Shown piece after piece: positions 36,464 through 45,008 of a stretch of 64,000 nt of DNA. The notes under the pieces are model-generated. The model had not been told where the DNA came from. It was given only the letters and a program-made list of their open reading frames with translations, and searched no databases. Source of the stretch: Burkholderiaceae bacterium (lineage in GTDB: Bacteria; Pseudomonadota; Gammaproteobacteria; Burkholderiales; Burkholderiaceae). The position numbers and the translations under genes were made by a program. Positions within the stretch are counted from its first letter, which is position 1. Each line of letters opens with the position of its first letter. The stretch covers positions 61,860 to 125,859 of the forward strand of contig CANFOT010000003.1 in the NCBI GenBank assembly GCA_947448625.1. The letters are read 5' to 3'.

Positions 36464-37435
36464 ATGATTAAGAAATCAATAAAAAAAATAGTTTTAGGTT
36501 CTTTAGTATTGCCGCTGGTTTTGGGAACGGCATTCGCAGCCTACCCAGATAAGCCCATCAAGATGTTAATTGGGTATGCGCCAGGGAGCTCAACTGATAT
36601 CGTTGGAAGATTGGTTGCTAATGAACTCAGTATCGCTTTAAAGCAGCCGGTCATCGTAGAAAATCGTGGTGGTGCGGCGGGTAGTCTTGCAGCTGATGCG
36701 GTTGCAAAAAGCGCTCCTGATGGGTATTCCATTCTATTTGCGCAAAATGGTCTCGCAATTAATGTGGCCGCAAATCCAAGACTGCCATTTAATGGTCAAA
36801 AGGATTTACTCCCGGTTGTGGGTGTGGCCGCAACACCGCATATCTTGATCGTCAACAGTAATTTAAAAGCTAAAAATGTGGCTGAGTTGACTGCCATGAT
36901 GAAGGCCGAACCAGGGAAAATGAGTTACGGCTCCTCTGGAATCGGTAACTCCGACCACATGGCTGGGGAGCTATTTTTAGCAACTACGGGTACTCAAGCC
37001 ATTCATATTCCCTATAAGGGCGGAGCTCCAGCTGCGACAGATTTAATGGGCGGTCAAATTGATTTTTACTTCGCCGGCATGCCGGTCGGTCTCCCTTTGT
37101 ATAAAGGTGAGAAAGTAAATGCACTTGCTGTTACTAGTAAGAGCCGTTTTGGTGGCGCTCCTGAACTGGTAACAATGCAAGAGGCTGGTGTAAAAGGCTA
37201 TGAAATGTCCTTATGGCAGGGTTTATTTGCCCCTGCCGGCACTCCTGCCGCCATTATTAGTGCGCTAAATAACTCTGTACTCAAAATTTTGGAGACGCCT
37301 GAAATTAAGGAGCGCTTTGTAAAGGCTGGCGTTCAAATTGCACCAATGAATACCCAGCAATTTACTGAGTTATACAACTCTGATATTGCTCGGTGGAAGG
37401 TGGTAATTGAGAAGGCGAAAATCAAGCTAGATTAA
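36464..37435 (+). CDS. Bug-family periplasmic binding protein
   Basis: A 323-residue Bug/TctC protein. A signal peptide (IVLGSLVLPLVLGTAFA) is followed by AYPDKPIKMLIGYAPGSSTD and ENRGGAAGSLAADAVAKSAPDG; IHIPYKGGAPAATDLMGGQ is the later family motif. It ends the lactonase-GntR-dehydrogenase operon, with a good ribosome-binding site (GGAGGAG) before the ATG, and is followed by a strong terminator. No TctAB permease is nearby. Confidence 0.9.
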   Translation: MIKKSIKKIVLGSLVLPLVLGTAFAAYPDKPIKMLIGYAPGSSTDIVGRLVANELSIALKQPVIVENRGGAAGSLAADAVAKSAPDGYSILFAQNGLAINVAANPRLPFNGQKDLLPVVGVAATPHILIVNSNLKAKNVAELTAMMKAEPGKMSYGSSGIGNSDHMAGELFLATTGTQAIHIPYKGGAPAATDLMGGQIDFYFAGMPVGLPLYKGEKVNALAVTSKSRFGGAPELVTMQEAGVKGYEMSLWQGLFAPAGTPAAIISALNNSVLKILETPEIKERFVKAGVQIAPMNTQQFTELYNSDIARWKVVIEKAKIKLD

Positions 37436-37455
37436 TCATCTAGTTCGACTCGGAC

Positions 37456-37491
37456 ATGGGGTGTTGACGAAAGTCAGCGCCCCATTTTTTA
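37456..37491 (+). terminator. Strong terminator after the Bug gene
   Basis: A 13-bp stem (ATGGGGTGTTGAC with GTCAGCGCCCCAT, including G-T wobbles) is capped by a GAAA tetraloop and followed by TTTTTT. It lies between the catabolic operon and the convergent pirin gene. Confidence 0.92.
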
Positions 37492-38193
37492 TTGTGGACT
37501 GAGATCAAAAACCAATACTTCAGCGTTTTTGCCATTACTGATGAGGATGCCCCCCTCGTTTTGAATGAGTAGGGCGTCGCCACCTTGGAGCGTTATTCCG
37601 TTGATATTGAGTTCGCCCTTAATGAGGTGTGCATAGGCTTTGCGATTAGGATCTAGGTCTAGTTGTGCTGATTCACTTCCATCAAATAGACCTGTATACA
37701 TTTTGGCATCTGCATGAATTTTGACGGCATTACCTGTACCATCCGGCGATGCAATGAGGCAAAGCTTCCCATGTTTGTCGGAGGGTTGAATCGACTTTTG
37801 TTCATAGCTTGGAGAAATCTCCATGACATTGGGTTCAATCCAAATCTGTAGAAAGTGGGTGGTTTGATCTTTGGCATGATTGAATTCACTATGGGTGACA
37901 CCGGTTCCGGCGCTCATGCGTTGAACATCGCCGGGCGGAATGCCTTTGACATTCCCCATACTGTCTTCGTGAGCCAGCTCTCCGGATAAGACGTAACTGA
38001 TGATCTCCATATTGCGATGACCGTGCTTCCCAAAACCCATGCCTGCCGCCACCCGATCCTCATTGATCACCCTTAAGTTGCCCCAACCCATAAATTGAGG
38101 GTCGTAATAGCCGGCGAACGAGAAAGAGTGAAAGCTTTTAAGCCATCCGTGATCGGCGTAGCCGCGGTCTTGAGCTTTTCTAAGGGTTAGCAT
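37489..38193 (-). CDS. Pirin family protein
   Basis: A 234-residue bicupin of the YhaK/pirin family. The metal site is seen as HGHRNMEIISYVLSGELAHEDS (two His and a Glu), followed by GVTHSEFNH. The opening RGYADHGWLKSFHSFSFAGYYD is typical. Bacterial pirins include quercetinases and redox-sensitive regulators; the activity here is not known. It is divergent from the TAXI gene. Confidence 0.9.
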   Translation of the reverse strand: MLTLRKAQDRGYADHGWLKSFHSFSFAGYYDPQFMGWGNLRVINEDRVAAGMGFGKHGHRNMEIISYVLSGELAHEDSMGNVKGIPPGDVQRMSAGTGVTHSEFNHAKDQTTHFLQIWIEPNVMEISPSYEQKSIQPSDKHGKLCLIASPDGTGNAVKIHADAKMYTGLFDGSESAQLDLDPNRKAYAHLIKGELNINGITLQGGDALLIQNEGGILISNGKNAEVLVFDLSPQ

Positions 38194-38265
38194 GATGTAT
38201 GTCTTTTCTGAAGTGGCATAAGCACATTATCATTAGCTTTTGACATATTTGCTGATTGGCCTTCC

Positions 38266-39672
38266 ATGGGAAGCATCAAACAAGACATTAAAGAAACCTA
38301 CTTAGGCATCTATGAGACTGCCCAAGAAAAGTGGGGCGACTTTACGCAGTTCTTAAAAGAGGCGTGGCCCCTATTGCTGGTGTTGCTGCTGGGATTGATC
38401 GGTGTTTGGTGGTATGCCGATCCACCGCCACCGAGACATGTTGTTATGGCAACGGGTCAACCAGGTGGGTCCTACGAGATCTTGGGTAAGAAGTACGCTG
38501 CTTTTTTTGAGAAAAAAGGCATTACTCTTGAGCTTCTCGCAACGCAGGGCGCCCAGGAGAATATTGAATATTTAGCTGACCGTAAAAATCCCGTCCAAGC
38601 TGCCTTTGTGCAAGCAGGTGTATTTAGCCCCCACGGTGTTAAAGGTGTGCAATCTCTAGGAACGATTTCTTACGATCCGATTTGGTTGTTCTATCGCGGT
38701 AAGGAAGTAAAAGAGAATGACTTTCAGGAGATTAAAGCGCGATCCCGTTATTTTCTGAATTCTAGAATGTCAGTGGGTGAAATGGGCAGTGGAACCCATG
38801 CCCAGGCAATACAAATTATGAGGGCAAATGGATTTGAAGAGGGCGCCCATTTCCTATATCTCTCTGGAGCAAAATCAGTTGAAGCTTTGAAAAAAGGGGA
38901 GATTGATGCTGCATTTATTGTTGATGCTTATGAGGCGCCCAATGTACAGGCCCTCTTATCGGATCCAAATATACGTTTGGCTGCATTCCCTCGGGCAGAA
39001 GCTTATTCTCGTTTATTGCCTTATATGCAAATCCTTAAAGTCCCAACTGGTGGATTTAGTTTGATACGCAACTTCCCCTCTATGGATATTAAGTTGATGG
39101 CATCAACTACCAATTTGCTCATTGATGACAGAATGCATCCAGCGCTACAGTTTTTGTTCTTAGAGGCTGCACGCGAGATTAGCGGCAAAGCCAGTTTTTT
39201 TGCAGCACATGGTGAATTCCCCGCTTTCAAAAATACGGGCCTTCCCCAGAGTCCCGTTGCTTTGCATTACGAGAAAAATGGCTCGCCTCTACTGATGCTC
39301 TACTTGCCATTTTGGTTGGCTGAGATGGTTAATCGCTTGATATTCGTATTCCTGCCATTCTGTGCATTGGCCTACCCGGTACTGCTGACCCTACCGGGCT
39401 ATCGCAATAAGCGTATGCGCCGGAAAATCAATCAGTTATACGGAGTTTTGAAGACCTATGAACAGGAGTTAACTAATGATTACCAACCTGATGCTAAAGA
39501 TGAATATCTTAAGAAATTAGACCTACTGGAGTATCAGGCGCTCCAGCTAAAAGTGTCTAAGAGCATGGCTGGTGATTACTATGCCTTGCGTACAAGCATT
39601 GATTATGTCCGCAACTGCCTGAATCGGGGTGTTCATCCCTATCAGGTTATTGGCGTCGAGGCTACTTTATAA
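38266..39672 (+). CDS. Membrane-anchored TAXI-family solute-binding protein
   Basis: A 468-residue protein with a TAXI (TRAP-associated extracytoplasmic immunogenic) binding domain between two membrane anchors. Helix one lies about residues 34-54 (AWPLLLVLLLGLIGVWWYA), then VVMATGQPGGSYEILGKKY opens the domain. A second hydrophobic segment (residues about 345-375) precedes a cytosolic coiled-coil-like tail (residues about 385-468). Classical TAXI proteins are free in the periplasm and serve TRAP permeases. No TRAP permease gene is present, so the role is open; it may be a sensor-like or orphan binding protein. Confidence 0.82.
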   Translation: MGSIKQDIKETYLGIYETAQEKWGDFTQFLKEAWPLLLVLLLGLIGVWWYADPPPPRHVVMATGQPGGSYEILGKKYAAFFEKKGITLELLATQGAQENIEYLADRKNPVQAAFVQAGVFSPHGVKGVQSLGTISYDPIWLFYRGKEVKENDFQEIKARSRYFLNSRMSVGEMGSGTHAQAIQIMRANGFEEGAHFLYLSGAKSVEALKKGEIDAAFIVDAYEAPNVQALLSDPNIRLAAFPRAEAYSRLLPYMQILKVPTGGFSLIRNFPSMDIKLMASTTNLLIDDRMHPALQFLFLEAAREISGKASFFAAHGEFPAFKNTGLPQSPVALHYEKNGSPLLMLYLPFWLAEMVNRLIFVFLPFCALAYPVLLTLPGYRNKRMRRKINQLYGVLKTYEQELTNDYQPDAKDEYLKKLDLLEYQALQLKVSKSMAGDYYALRTSIDYVRNCLNRGVHPYQVIGVEATL

Positions 39673-39673
39673 G

Positions 39674-40132
39674 CTATTCATTTTCCCCAGACTTGCTGGG
39701 GTATTTGAATGAGGCATATCGAACGACCGCGTTTGCTAATGCCAGTATGAGAATGGTGATCCCCATAAAAAGGATTGCCATATCGGCTTCATGCTTAGTA
39801 TTGACCAGATCGATAATCAAGCGTGTCACAGCCGTGATGGCAACATAGATCAAAAATCGTACTGGCATATGATTGGTTTTGAAATAAATTCCAACCATCG
39901 CGCCGATTTCTAAATAGATAAACAGCAAGAGTAAGTCTTCAATTGAAGCCGCTCCCTTAGAGGCCATTCCTAAGAATGCGACCGCAGCAGACCAGACCGT
40001 TGCAGCGCCAATTCCAAAGAGGGCGATACGATGGAAAAGCGAAACAAATAGATTGCCAATGGGCACGGTCCAGCGTTCAATTGCTGCTTCTATATTAGTT
40101 GCATCTTTTGGTGAGCTTGGGGGTAGGTTCAT
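39674..40132 (-). CDS. psiE: PsiE-family phosphate-starvation-inducible membrane protein
   Basis: A 152-residue protein with four transmembrane helices matching the PsiE family: LFHRIALFGIGAATVWSAAV, then LLLLFIYLEIGAMVGIYFKT and MPVRFLIYVAITAVTRLII. PsiE is induced by phosphate starvation in E. coli; its function is unknown. It converges on the TAXI gene with one base between stops. Confidence 0.85.
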   Translation of the reverse strand: MNLPPSSPKDATNIEAAIERWTVPIGNLFVSLFHRIALFGIGAATVWSAAVAFLGMASKGAASIEDLLLLFIYLEIGAMVGIYFKTNHMPVRFLIYVAITAVTRLIIDLVNTKHEADMAILFMGITILILALANAVVRYASFKYPSKSGENE

Positions 40133-40193
40133 CTAAGGTCTCCTAAATTGATAATTTATACAGTTCAGTATATTTCCCAATTAGCTAAAGTAA

Positions 40194-40227
40194 ATAAAAA
40201 AGAGGCCCGAAGGCCCCCTTTTTTTTG
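40194..40227 (-). terminator. Terminator after fccB
   Basis: Read on the minus strand, GGCC-TTCG-GGCC forms a GC hairpin flanked by A/T runs (AAAAAAAAGGG before, CTTTTTT after). It lies just after the fccB stop and before psiE. Confidence 0.7.
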
Positions 40228-40242
40228 CAGTCTTGACTTGCA

Positions 40243-41520
40243 TCAAGCTAGGCTATCCGCCCAAATATTGTGGGCCCAACCCCATGCATAGATGCCCTCT
40301 AAAACCGAGGGTGCTGGTGAAAGCCCGCCAGCTCCTGGAACGGGTTTGAAGGTTTTCTCGGCAGCGCTGTATTGATGAACGCTGGCAACGTGAACGACTT
40401 CTCGATCATTCACAAAGCTGTAGCAGGTATTCGTGAGAACTGGTGCTGGATTGATTTCCCAAGCGCTTAATTCCGCAACGATGGCCGCGGCTGCCACTTT
40501 GGCATGCTGGTTCGCCATGTGGCCTGATTTAGGCATTGCTGGAGCAATTTGAATTGAGTCCCCTAAGACGTGAATATCTTTGCGAGCGGTGGATTCAAAG
40601 TTGAGGAAGTTGACGTTCACCCAGCGACCATTGGAATTAGCTAAACCAGTTTTCATCGCGATTTCACCAGCAGACATTTGTGGCAGGATATTTAATACGT
40701 CGGCCTTCACGTCATCCTCAACTTCGAGCTTGAGAGTTTTGTTTTTTGCATCCACGCCAATGACATTACTCTTTGGTCGGTACTCAATGATTCCGGCGTA
40801 CTGTTCGGCCCATACTTTTTTAAATAAAGCGCCTTTGGATGTCACATCTTGATTGGCATCCAAAATTAAAACCTTGCCTTTGGGGTTGTGATGCTTAAGG
40901 TAGTTTGCTACCTGGCAAGCGCGCTCATAAGGCCCGGGAGGGCAGCGGTATGGAGCCTCAGGAATGCTGATTGCAAAAGTACCACCTTCACGCATGGCAG
41001 CGATTTGCTTGTGAAGGGCAACAGTTTCCGCTCCCGCTTTCCAGGCTTGTAGTGTCACGCCATCCTTATTGGCTTGCGCAAGTCCTTCAATACTTTTGAA
41101 GTTGAGTGATACACCGGGAGAAACGACTACTTTGTCGTAACGCAAAGTTTTGCCTGAGGCAAGGGTGACGGTTTTCTTATCCGGATCAATGCTGCTGACG
41201 CTGTCTTGAATAATCTTGATGCCATGACGCTTACTCAGGGTGTCATAAGGGGAGGTAATTTCAGCAATATTGCGTGAGCCGCCTATGACCAGGTTGGACA
41301 TGGGGCAGGAAACAAACGCAGTATTGGGCTCAATAAGGGTCACTCGCGCAGTGTTATTGGAAAACAAGCGTAAATATTTGGCGGCAGTAGCGCCACCATA
41401 ACCACCACCAATTACCAAGATTTCTGCTTTTTGTAAATTAGCTGCTCTTGCTGGAGTTGAAAGTCCCGCAAGTAGGCCTACCGCTGCAGCGCTCTGACCT
41501 ATAAAGTGTCGACGATCCAT
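40243..41520 (-). CDS. fccB: Flavocytochrome c sulfide dehydrogenase, flavoprotein subunit
   Basis: A 425-residue FAD protein of the FccB/SoxF family, which oxidises sulfide to sulfur or polysulfide in the periplasm and passes electrons to cytochrome c. A Tat signal (MDRRHFIGQSAAAVGLLAGL) exports it folded. The FAD motif is ILVIGGGYGGATAAKYLRLF, and conserved cysteines occur in VSCPMSNLVIGG and RCPPGPYERACQVANYL. The C-terminal FCSD-flavin-binding domain carries TCYSFVNDREVVHVASVH. The cytochrome subunit gene lies 9 bases upstream on the same strand. Similar proteins may have other quinone or cytochrome partners. Confidence 0.9.
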   Translation of the reverse strand: MDRRHFIGQSAAAVGLLAGLSTPARAANLQKAEILVIGGGYGGATAAKYLRLFSNNTARVTLIEPNTAFVSCPMSNLVIGGSRNIAEITSPYDTLSKRHGIKIIQDSVSSIDPDKKTVTLASGKTLRYDKVVVSPGVSLNFKSIEGLAQANKDGVTLQAWKAGAETVALHKQIAAMREGGTFAISIPEAPYRCPPGPYERACQVANYLKHHNPKGKVLILDANQDVTSKGALFKKVWAEQYAGIIEYRPKSNVIGVDAKNKTLKLEVEDDVKADVLNILPQMSAGEIAMKTGLANSNGRWVNVNFLNFESTARKDIHVLGDSIQIAPAMPKSGHMANQHAKVAAAAIVAELSAWEINPAPVLTNTCYSFVNDREVVHVASVHQYSAAEKTFKPVPGAGGLSPAPSVLEGIYAWGWAHNIWADSLA

Positions 41521-41529
41521 GGCGCCTCC

Positions 41530-41859
41530 TTATTGTTTTTTGCCAAGTTGATTGGCAATAGTGGTGAGTTGTTCATCTGAATAACCTTTAGCCAGTTGCG
41601 GCATGATGGTGCCCTCTAAAGCACCAGATTTGTATGCCTTCAACTTTTCCAACATCTGCTCGCTGGTAAGGGTATTGATGATTGGAATACCTGCATCAAC
41701 CACGCCTTTGCCATCGGTGCCGTGACAATTGGCGCAGGTTGCGGCAAGGCCGCGCTTATACAGTTGCTCAGCGGTTTGTGCGAAGCCAAGTCCGCTCCAC
41801 TGACTAAGGCCAATTAAGGCGCTGGCCATCAAAATAGGTTTCAAGTGCTTCACTTGCAT
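41530..41859 (-). CDS. fccA: Cytochrome c subunit of the sulfide dehydrogenase
   Basis: A 109-residue class I cytochrome c with a signal peptide ending GLGFAQ. One heme site is Cys42-Ala-Asn-Cys45-His46 (CANCHG), and the axial Met is likely in GTIMPQLAKGYSDEQL. Monoheme FccA (SoxE-like) rather than the diheme form. It precedes fccB in a two-gene operon. Confidence 0.88.
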   Translation of the reverse strand: MQVKHLKPILMASALIGLSQWSGLGFAQTAEQLYKRGLAATCANCHGTDGKGVVDAGIPIINTLTSEQMLEKLKAYKSGALEGTIMPQLAKGYSDEQLTTIANQLGKKQ

Positions 41860-42042
41860 GGGGATAATCTCCGTCTTACATACAGCTGTTCTTGGGATGA
41901 TGCAGATTGACTCTATCTTAATCAGGTGGAGCTTAGATTGGTGGTTTTACTTAGATTGATTTTGAATAAGCTCAGAGCAAAAACGAGGGCATTCCTGTCG
42001 ATACTTTTTAGCTTTCTACCTTAAGACCTATAAACTAGCGAT

Positions 42043-43764
42043 ATGCGAAGCCCTTTTACTTGCCGACATGCAATTTTTATCCTACTGCTAGGTGTATTCA
42101 CTTACTTGTATGGCTTGGATAGCCGCTTTGCACCGAAGAATGGGGATGAATACCCCTATATGCATATCGTGCGGATGACTGCGGATGCTGGCGCATGGCT
42201 ACCCCTGCAATCCGAGATGGATGGCATTAAAAATACGAAGCCGCCTCTCATATTTTGGGAGGGTATCGCTAGTACCCACTGGGGTAGCGATTGGACGCTC
42301 CTCGCGCTACGTTGGCCAAGCGTTTTGTATACCGGCCTAACTGCTTTTTTTCTGTTTCTGGCGGTGGCTCGTTTTAGCGGTAAAAAGCAGACTGGTTTGC
42401 TAGCAGCTTTAGTATGGCTTTCCTTTTTTGCTACCTATCGTTATGGCCGCCCATTTCTGACCGACCCTCCTGAAGTTTTTTGGCTAAGCCTGCCATTCTT
42501 CGCACTTTTGTATTGGGGTAGGCTTGCAGTTGATTCTAAGCTGCTGTTTCCGGTGTTGGCTGGTACTTGTTTTGGCATGGCTTTATTGTCAAAGTCTTTT
42601 GCTTATATTGTTCCTGCCTCATTCGCCTTGGGGCTGTTCTATTGGCGATGGCGTGAGTGGAGTATTCCAAAAGTCTTACTGCAAGATTTGTACAAAGTGG
42701 TATTGATCGCTGTTCTTGCCTTGGGTGTATTTGCACTTTGGTTCTTGCTGGATCCCCTTCCGGAAGCAGTTTGGAAGGAGTTTGTTCTGGGTGAGAATGC
42801 CGGTAAATTCGAAGCGCGTAGCTCTAACTATTTACTCGATTTAGTGCGTGGTGGTGACAGTATTTGGATGTTGTTTTTAACAACCTTGGCTAATGCTGGT
42901 CTATTTATCTTTGTACTGATTTCTGCATTGATTCAATGTTGGAGAGGGCGGCGCTTTATCTCGTTGGAAGAGATTTTGTTGTTACTCCTCATATTGGCTT
43001 TCTTCATTGTGTTTAGTTTGCCAAGTCAGCGCTCTGGCCGGTATTTATTACCAGTGATGCCGGCGTTTGCTACGTTGATTGCCCTGCATTGGGAGCGATT
43101 GCCTTTATGGGGATTTCGGATTGCGTTATTGCTGCAGTTGATATTGCTTTCTACCCTCGCTTGGGTTGGCGGAAACTTGCAATTATCAAGCTTCTTAGGC
43201 TTGCCCGGTATCTGGAATTACTCCCCTTGGCACTGGGGTTTCATGGGAGTTGCAATCGCCTTGGTATTGCTGGGCATAGTTAATCGAGGCCGTAGCAAGG
43301 CGATAGCTTTGACGGGCTGCTTTCTTTGTTATTGCGCCCTCACTAGCAGCTTGACGCCTCTTGAGGGTGCCTTAGGCCGATACTCGCAATCTACTATCCA
43401 AGGCATTGCAGGAAAAGATGTCTGGGTGCCATGTGACTATCGCGCCAAGGATGAGGAATATCGCCTCTTATTACCAAGTGCAATATTGCACGGCTATGCT
43501 GCTAGCGATGCCAAGCAAATCGATTTATTGAGTGCGACTTATCCATTGGTAGCAGTCCAGTCGCCGATAGGTGTAGAGCCCGTTCTTTGCGACTCCTGCC
43601 AGATTGTTGGTAGGCGTATGGAGATGCGAGCCCGTCATTCAGATGCTGAAATTCAGGCGATACTCAGAGGCCATATTGGAGAACACCTGTTTGTGAACGA
43701 ATACTTAATTTCTACGCCCGCAACGATCACCTTGCCGTGGGCGGGTAAGGACGCTTGTCGATGA
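42043..43764 (+). CDS. ArnT-like glycosyltransferase (GT39/GT83 family)
   Basis: A 573-residue membrane protein with about 11-12 transmembrane helices. The catalytic Asp-Glu is in the first periplasmic loop (FAPKNGDEYPYMH), followed by NTKPPLIFWEGIAS, as in ArnT and PMT enzymes, which use polyprenyl-phosphate sugars. It ends with a soluble part (residues about 455-573) with five cysteines, including CDSCQIVGRRMEMRA. The acceptor is unknown. It overlaps the next gene by 10 bases, giving tight coupling to a sialidase-like protein and a membrane protein. Confidence 0.82.
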   Translation: MRSPFTCRHAIFILLLGVFTYLYGLDSRFAPKNGDEYPYMHIVRMTADAGAWLPLQSEMDGIKNTKPPLIFWEGIASTHWGSDWTLLALRWPSVLYTGLTAFFLFLAVARFSGKKQTGLLAALVWLSFFATYRYGRPFLTDPPEVFWLSLPFFALLYWGRLAVDSKLLFPVLAGTCFGMALLSKSFAYIVPASFALGLFYWRWREWSIPKVLLQDLYKVVLIAVLALGVFALWFLLDPLPEAVWKEFVLGENAGKFEARSSNYLLDLVRGGDSIWMLFLTTLANAGLFIFVLISALIQCWRGRRFISLEEILLLLLILAFFIVFSLPSQRSGRYLLPVMPAFATLIALHWERLPLWGFRIALLLQLILLSTLAWVGGNLQLSSFLGLPGIWNYSPWHWGFMGVAIALVLLGIVNRGRSKAIALTGCFLCYCALTSSLTPLEGALGRYSQSTIQGIAGKDVWVPCDYRAKDEEYRLLLPSAILHGYAASDAKQIDLLSATYPLVAVQSPIGVEPVLCDSCQIVGRRMEMRARHSDAEIQAILRGHIGEHLFVNEYLISTPATITLPWAGKDACR

Positions 43765-45008
43765 GTCGCGTGATTGCCTTTTGTTTTTTATTGCTTGCCT
43801 CGGTTTTGGCTTACCTTCATATTGATAGTTATCCAGTTTGGGCGCCATTCGCAAGTGATTACTTGGCGGAGAATGCCAATCGATCTGAGGATGCACAGGA
43901 TTCAATAGAAAATAGCGGGCCGGCAAAGACACTTAGAAATGCTGTTCCAGTAAAGCCGGTTCAACCGAGCTTACGCATGGAGTGGCTTCCAGATACGGGC
44001 GCTCCGTCGGTGCATGCTGCATCCTTAATTACACTCAAAGATGGATCGGTGAGAGCTTTTTGGTTTTCGGGTAGTAGAGAAGGTGCGGCGGACGTAGTGA
44101 TTAATTCATCCGTTTTTGATCCGCAGTTAGCGAGATGGAGTGCTCCAACAATTGTGATGGATCGGGTCAGTGCAGAAAAAGGTTTGTCCCGATACATTGC
44201 TAAATTAGGCAACCCCGTTCCAGCGAGAATGGCTGATGGCCGCATGCAATTATTTTTTGTGACTGTATCTATTGGTGGTTGGGCAGGTAGTTCAATTTCC
44301 TCAGTGATTTCGGATGATGAAGGTTTAACTTGGGGGCGTCCTCAGCGCTTAATCAGCTCCCCATGGATTAATTTGAGCGCTTTAGTAAAGTCTCCAGCAA
44401 TTTCATTTACCGATGGGCGATTAGGTTTACCGGCATATCACGAGTGGATTGGTCGATTTGGTGAGCTGCTGAGAATCGATGCAAGTCAGGTGATTGATAA
44501 GCGACGTATGAGTTCAGGTAGAGGCGCGATTCAGCCTGTAGTTTTTACTGATGGACCGCAAGAGGCGAGTGCTTTTTTCCGTCAAACTCGATCAAGCTCT
44601 CAGCCAAAGCAAATTCCAGTAAGCCTAACTACAGATGCGGGACAATCTTGGGTAGTAACAAAAGATCTTGAAATTCCAAATCCGAACTCCGCCCTTGCTG
44701 CGCTGACTTTAGCAAATGGCACTAGATTGATGGTGCTCAATAATATTGAGGTAGGGCGCTATCGATTGGTGATGGTGATGCGTGAGCCACACTCGCTTCA
44801 GTGGCGGGTGATACAAGCGCTCGAAGATGATGAGTCTTTAAGTAGCGATCAGCGCCGTGAATTCTCTTACCCATATTTAGTTTCTGTCAGCGGTGAAGAT
44901 GCCCATCTTGTCTATACCTGGGATAGAAAAAAGATTAGACATATTTACTTTTCAGCCAGCTGGCTTAAGAATGCCCTCAGCAGCCTCAAAGAAAAGGAGG
45001 TGCAATGA
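43755..45008 (+). CDS. Sialidase-fold (BNR/Asp-box) protein
   Basis: A 417-residue protein with an N-terminal signal or anchor (VIAFCFLLLASVLAYLHI) and a beta-propeller with two clear Asp boxes (SDDEGLTWG and TTDAGQSWV). DGSVRAFWFSGSREGAADV and ANGTRLMVLNN fit the exo-alpha-sialidase-like family. Many such proteins do not act on sialic acid. It is coupled by overlaps to the ArnT-like enzyme before it and to a membrane protein after it (4 bases), so it may trim or bind a glycan made by that system. Confidence 0.78.
   Translation: MSMSRVIAFCFLLLASVLAYLHIDSYPVWAPFASDYLAENANRSEDAQDSIENSGPAKTLRNAVPVKPVQPSLRMEWLPDTGAPSVHAASLITLKDGSVRAFWFSGSREGAADVVINSSVFDPQLARWSAPTIVMDRVSAEKGLSRYIAKLGNPVPARMADGRMQLFFVTVSIGGWAGSSISSVISDDEGLTWGRPQRLISSPWINLSALVKSPAISFTDGRLGLPAYHEWIGRFGELLRIDASQVIDKRRMSSGRGAIQPVVFTDGPQEASAFFRQTRSSSQPKQIPVSLTTDAGQSWVVTKDLEIPNPNSALAALTLANGTRLMVLNNIEVGRYRLVMVMREPHSLQWRVIQALEDDESLSSDQRREFSYPYLVSVSGEDAHLVYTWDRKKIRHIYFSASWLKNALSSLKEKEVQ

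Noticed and set aside
40233-40246. FNR-like TTGACttgcATCAA
   Set aside because: It overlaps the fccB stop and lies downstream of that gene, has one mismatch, and is not upstream of any start.
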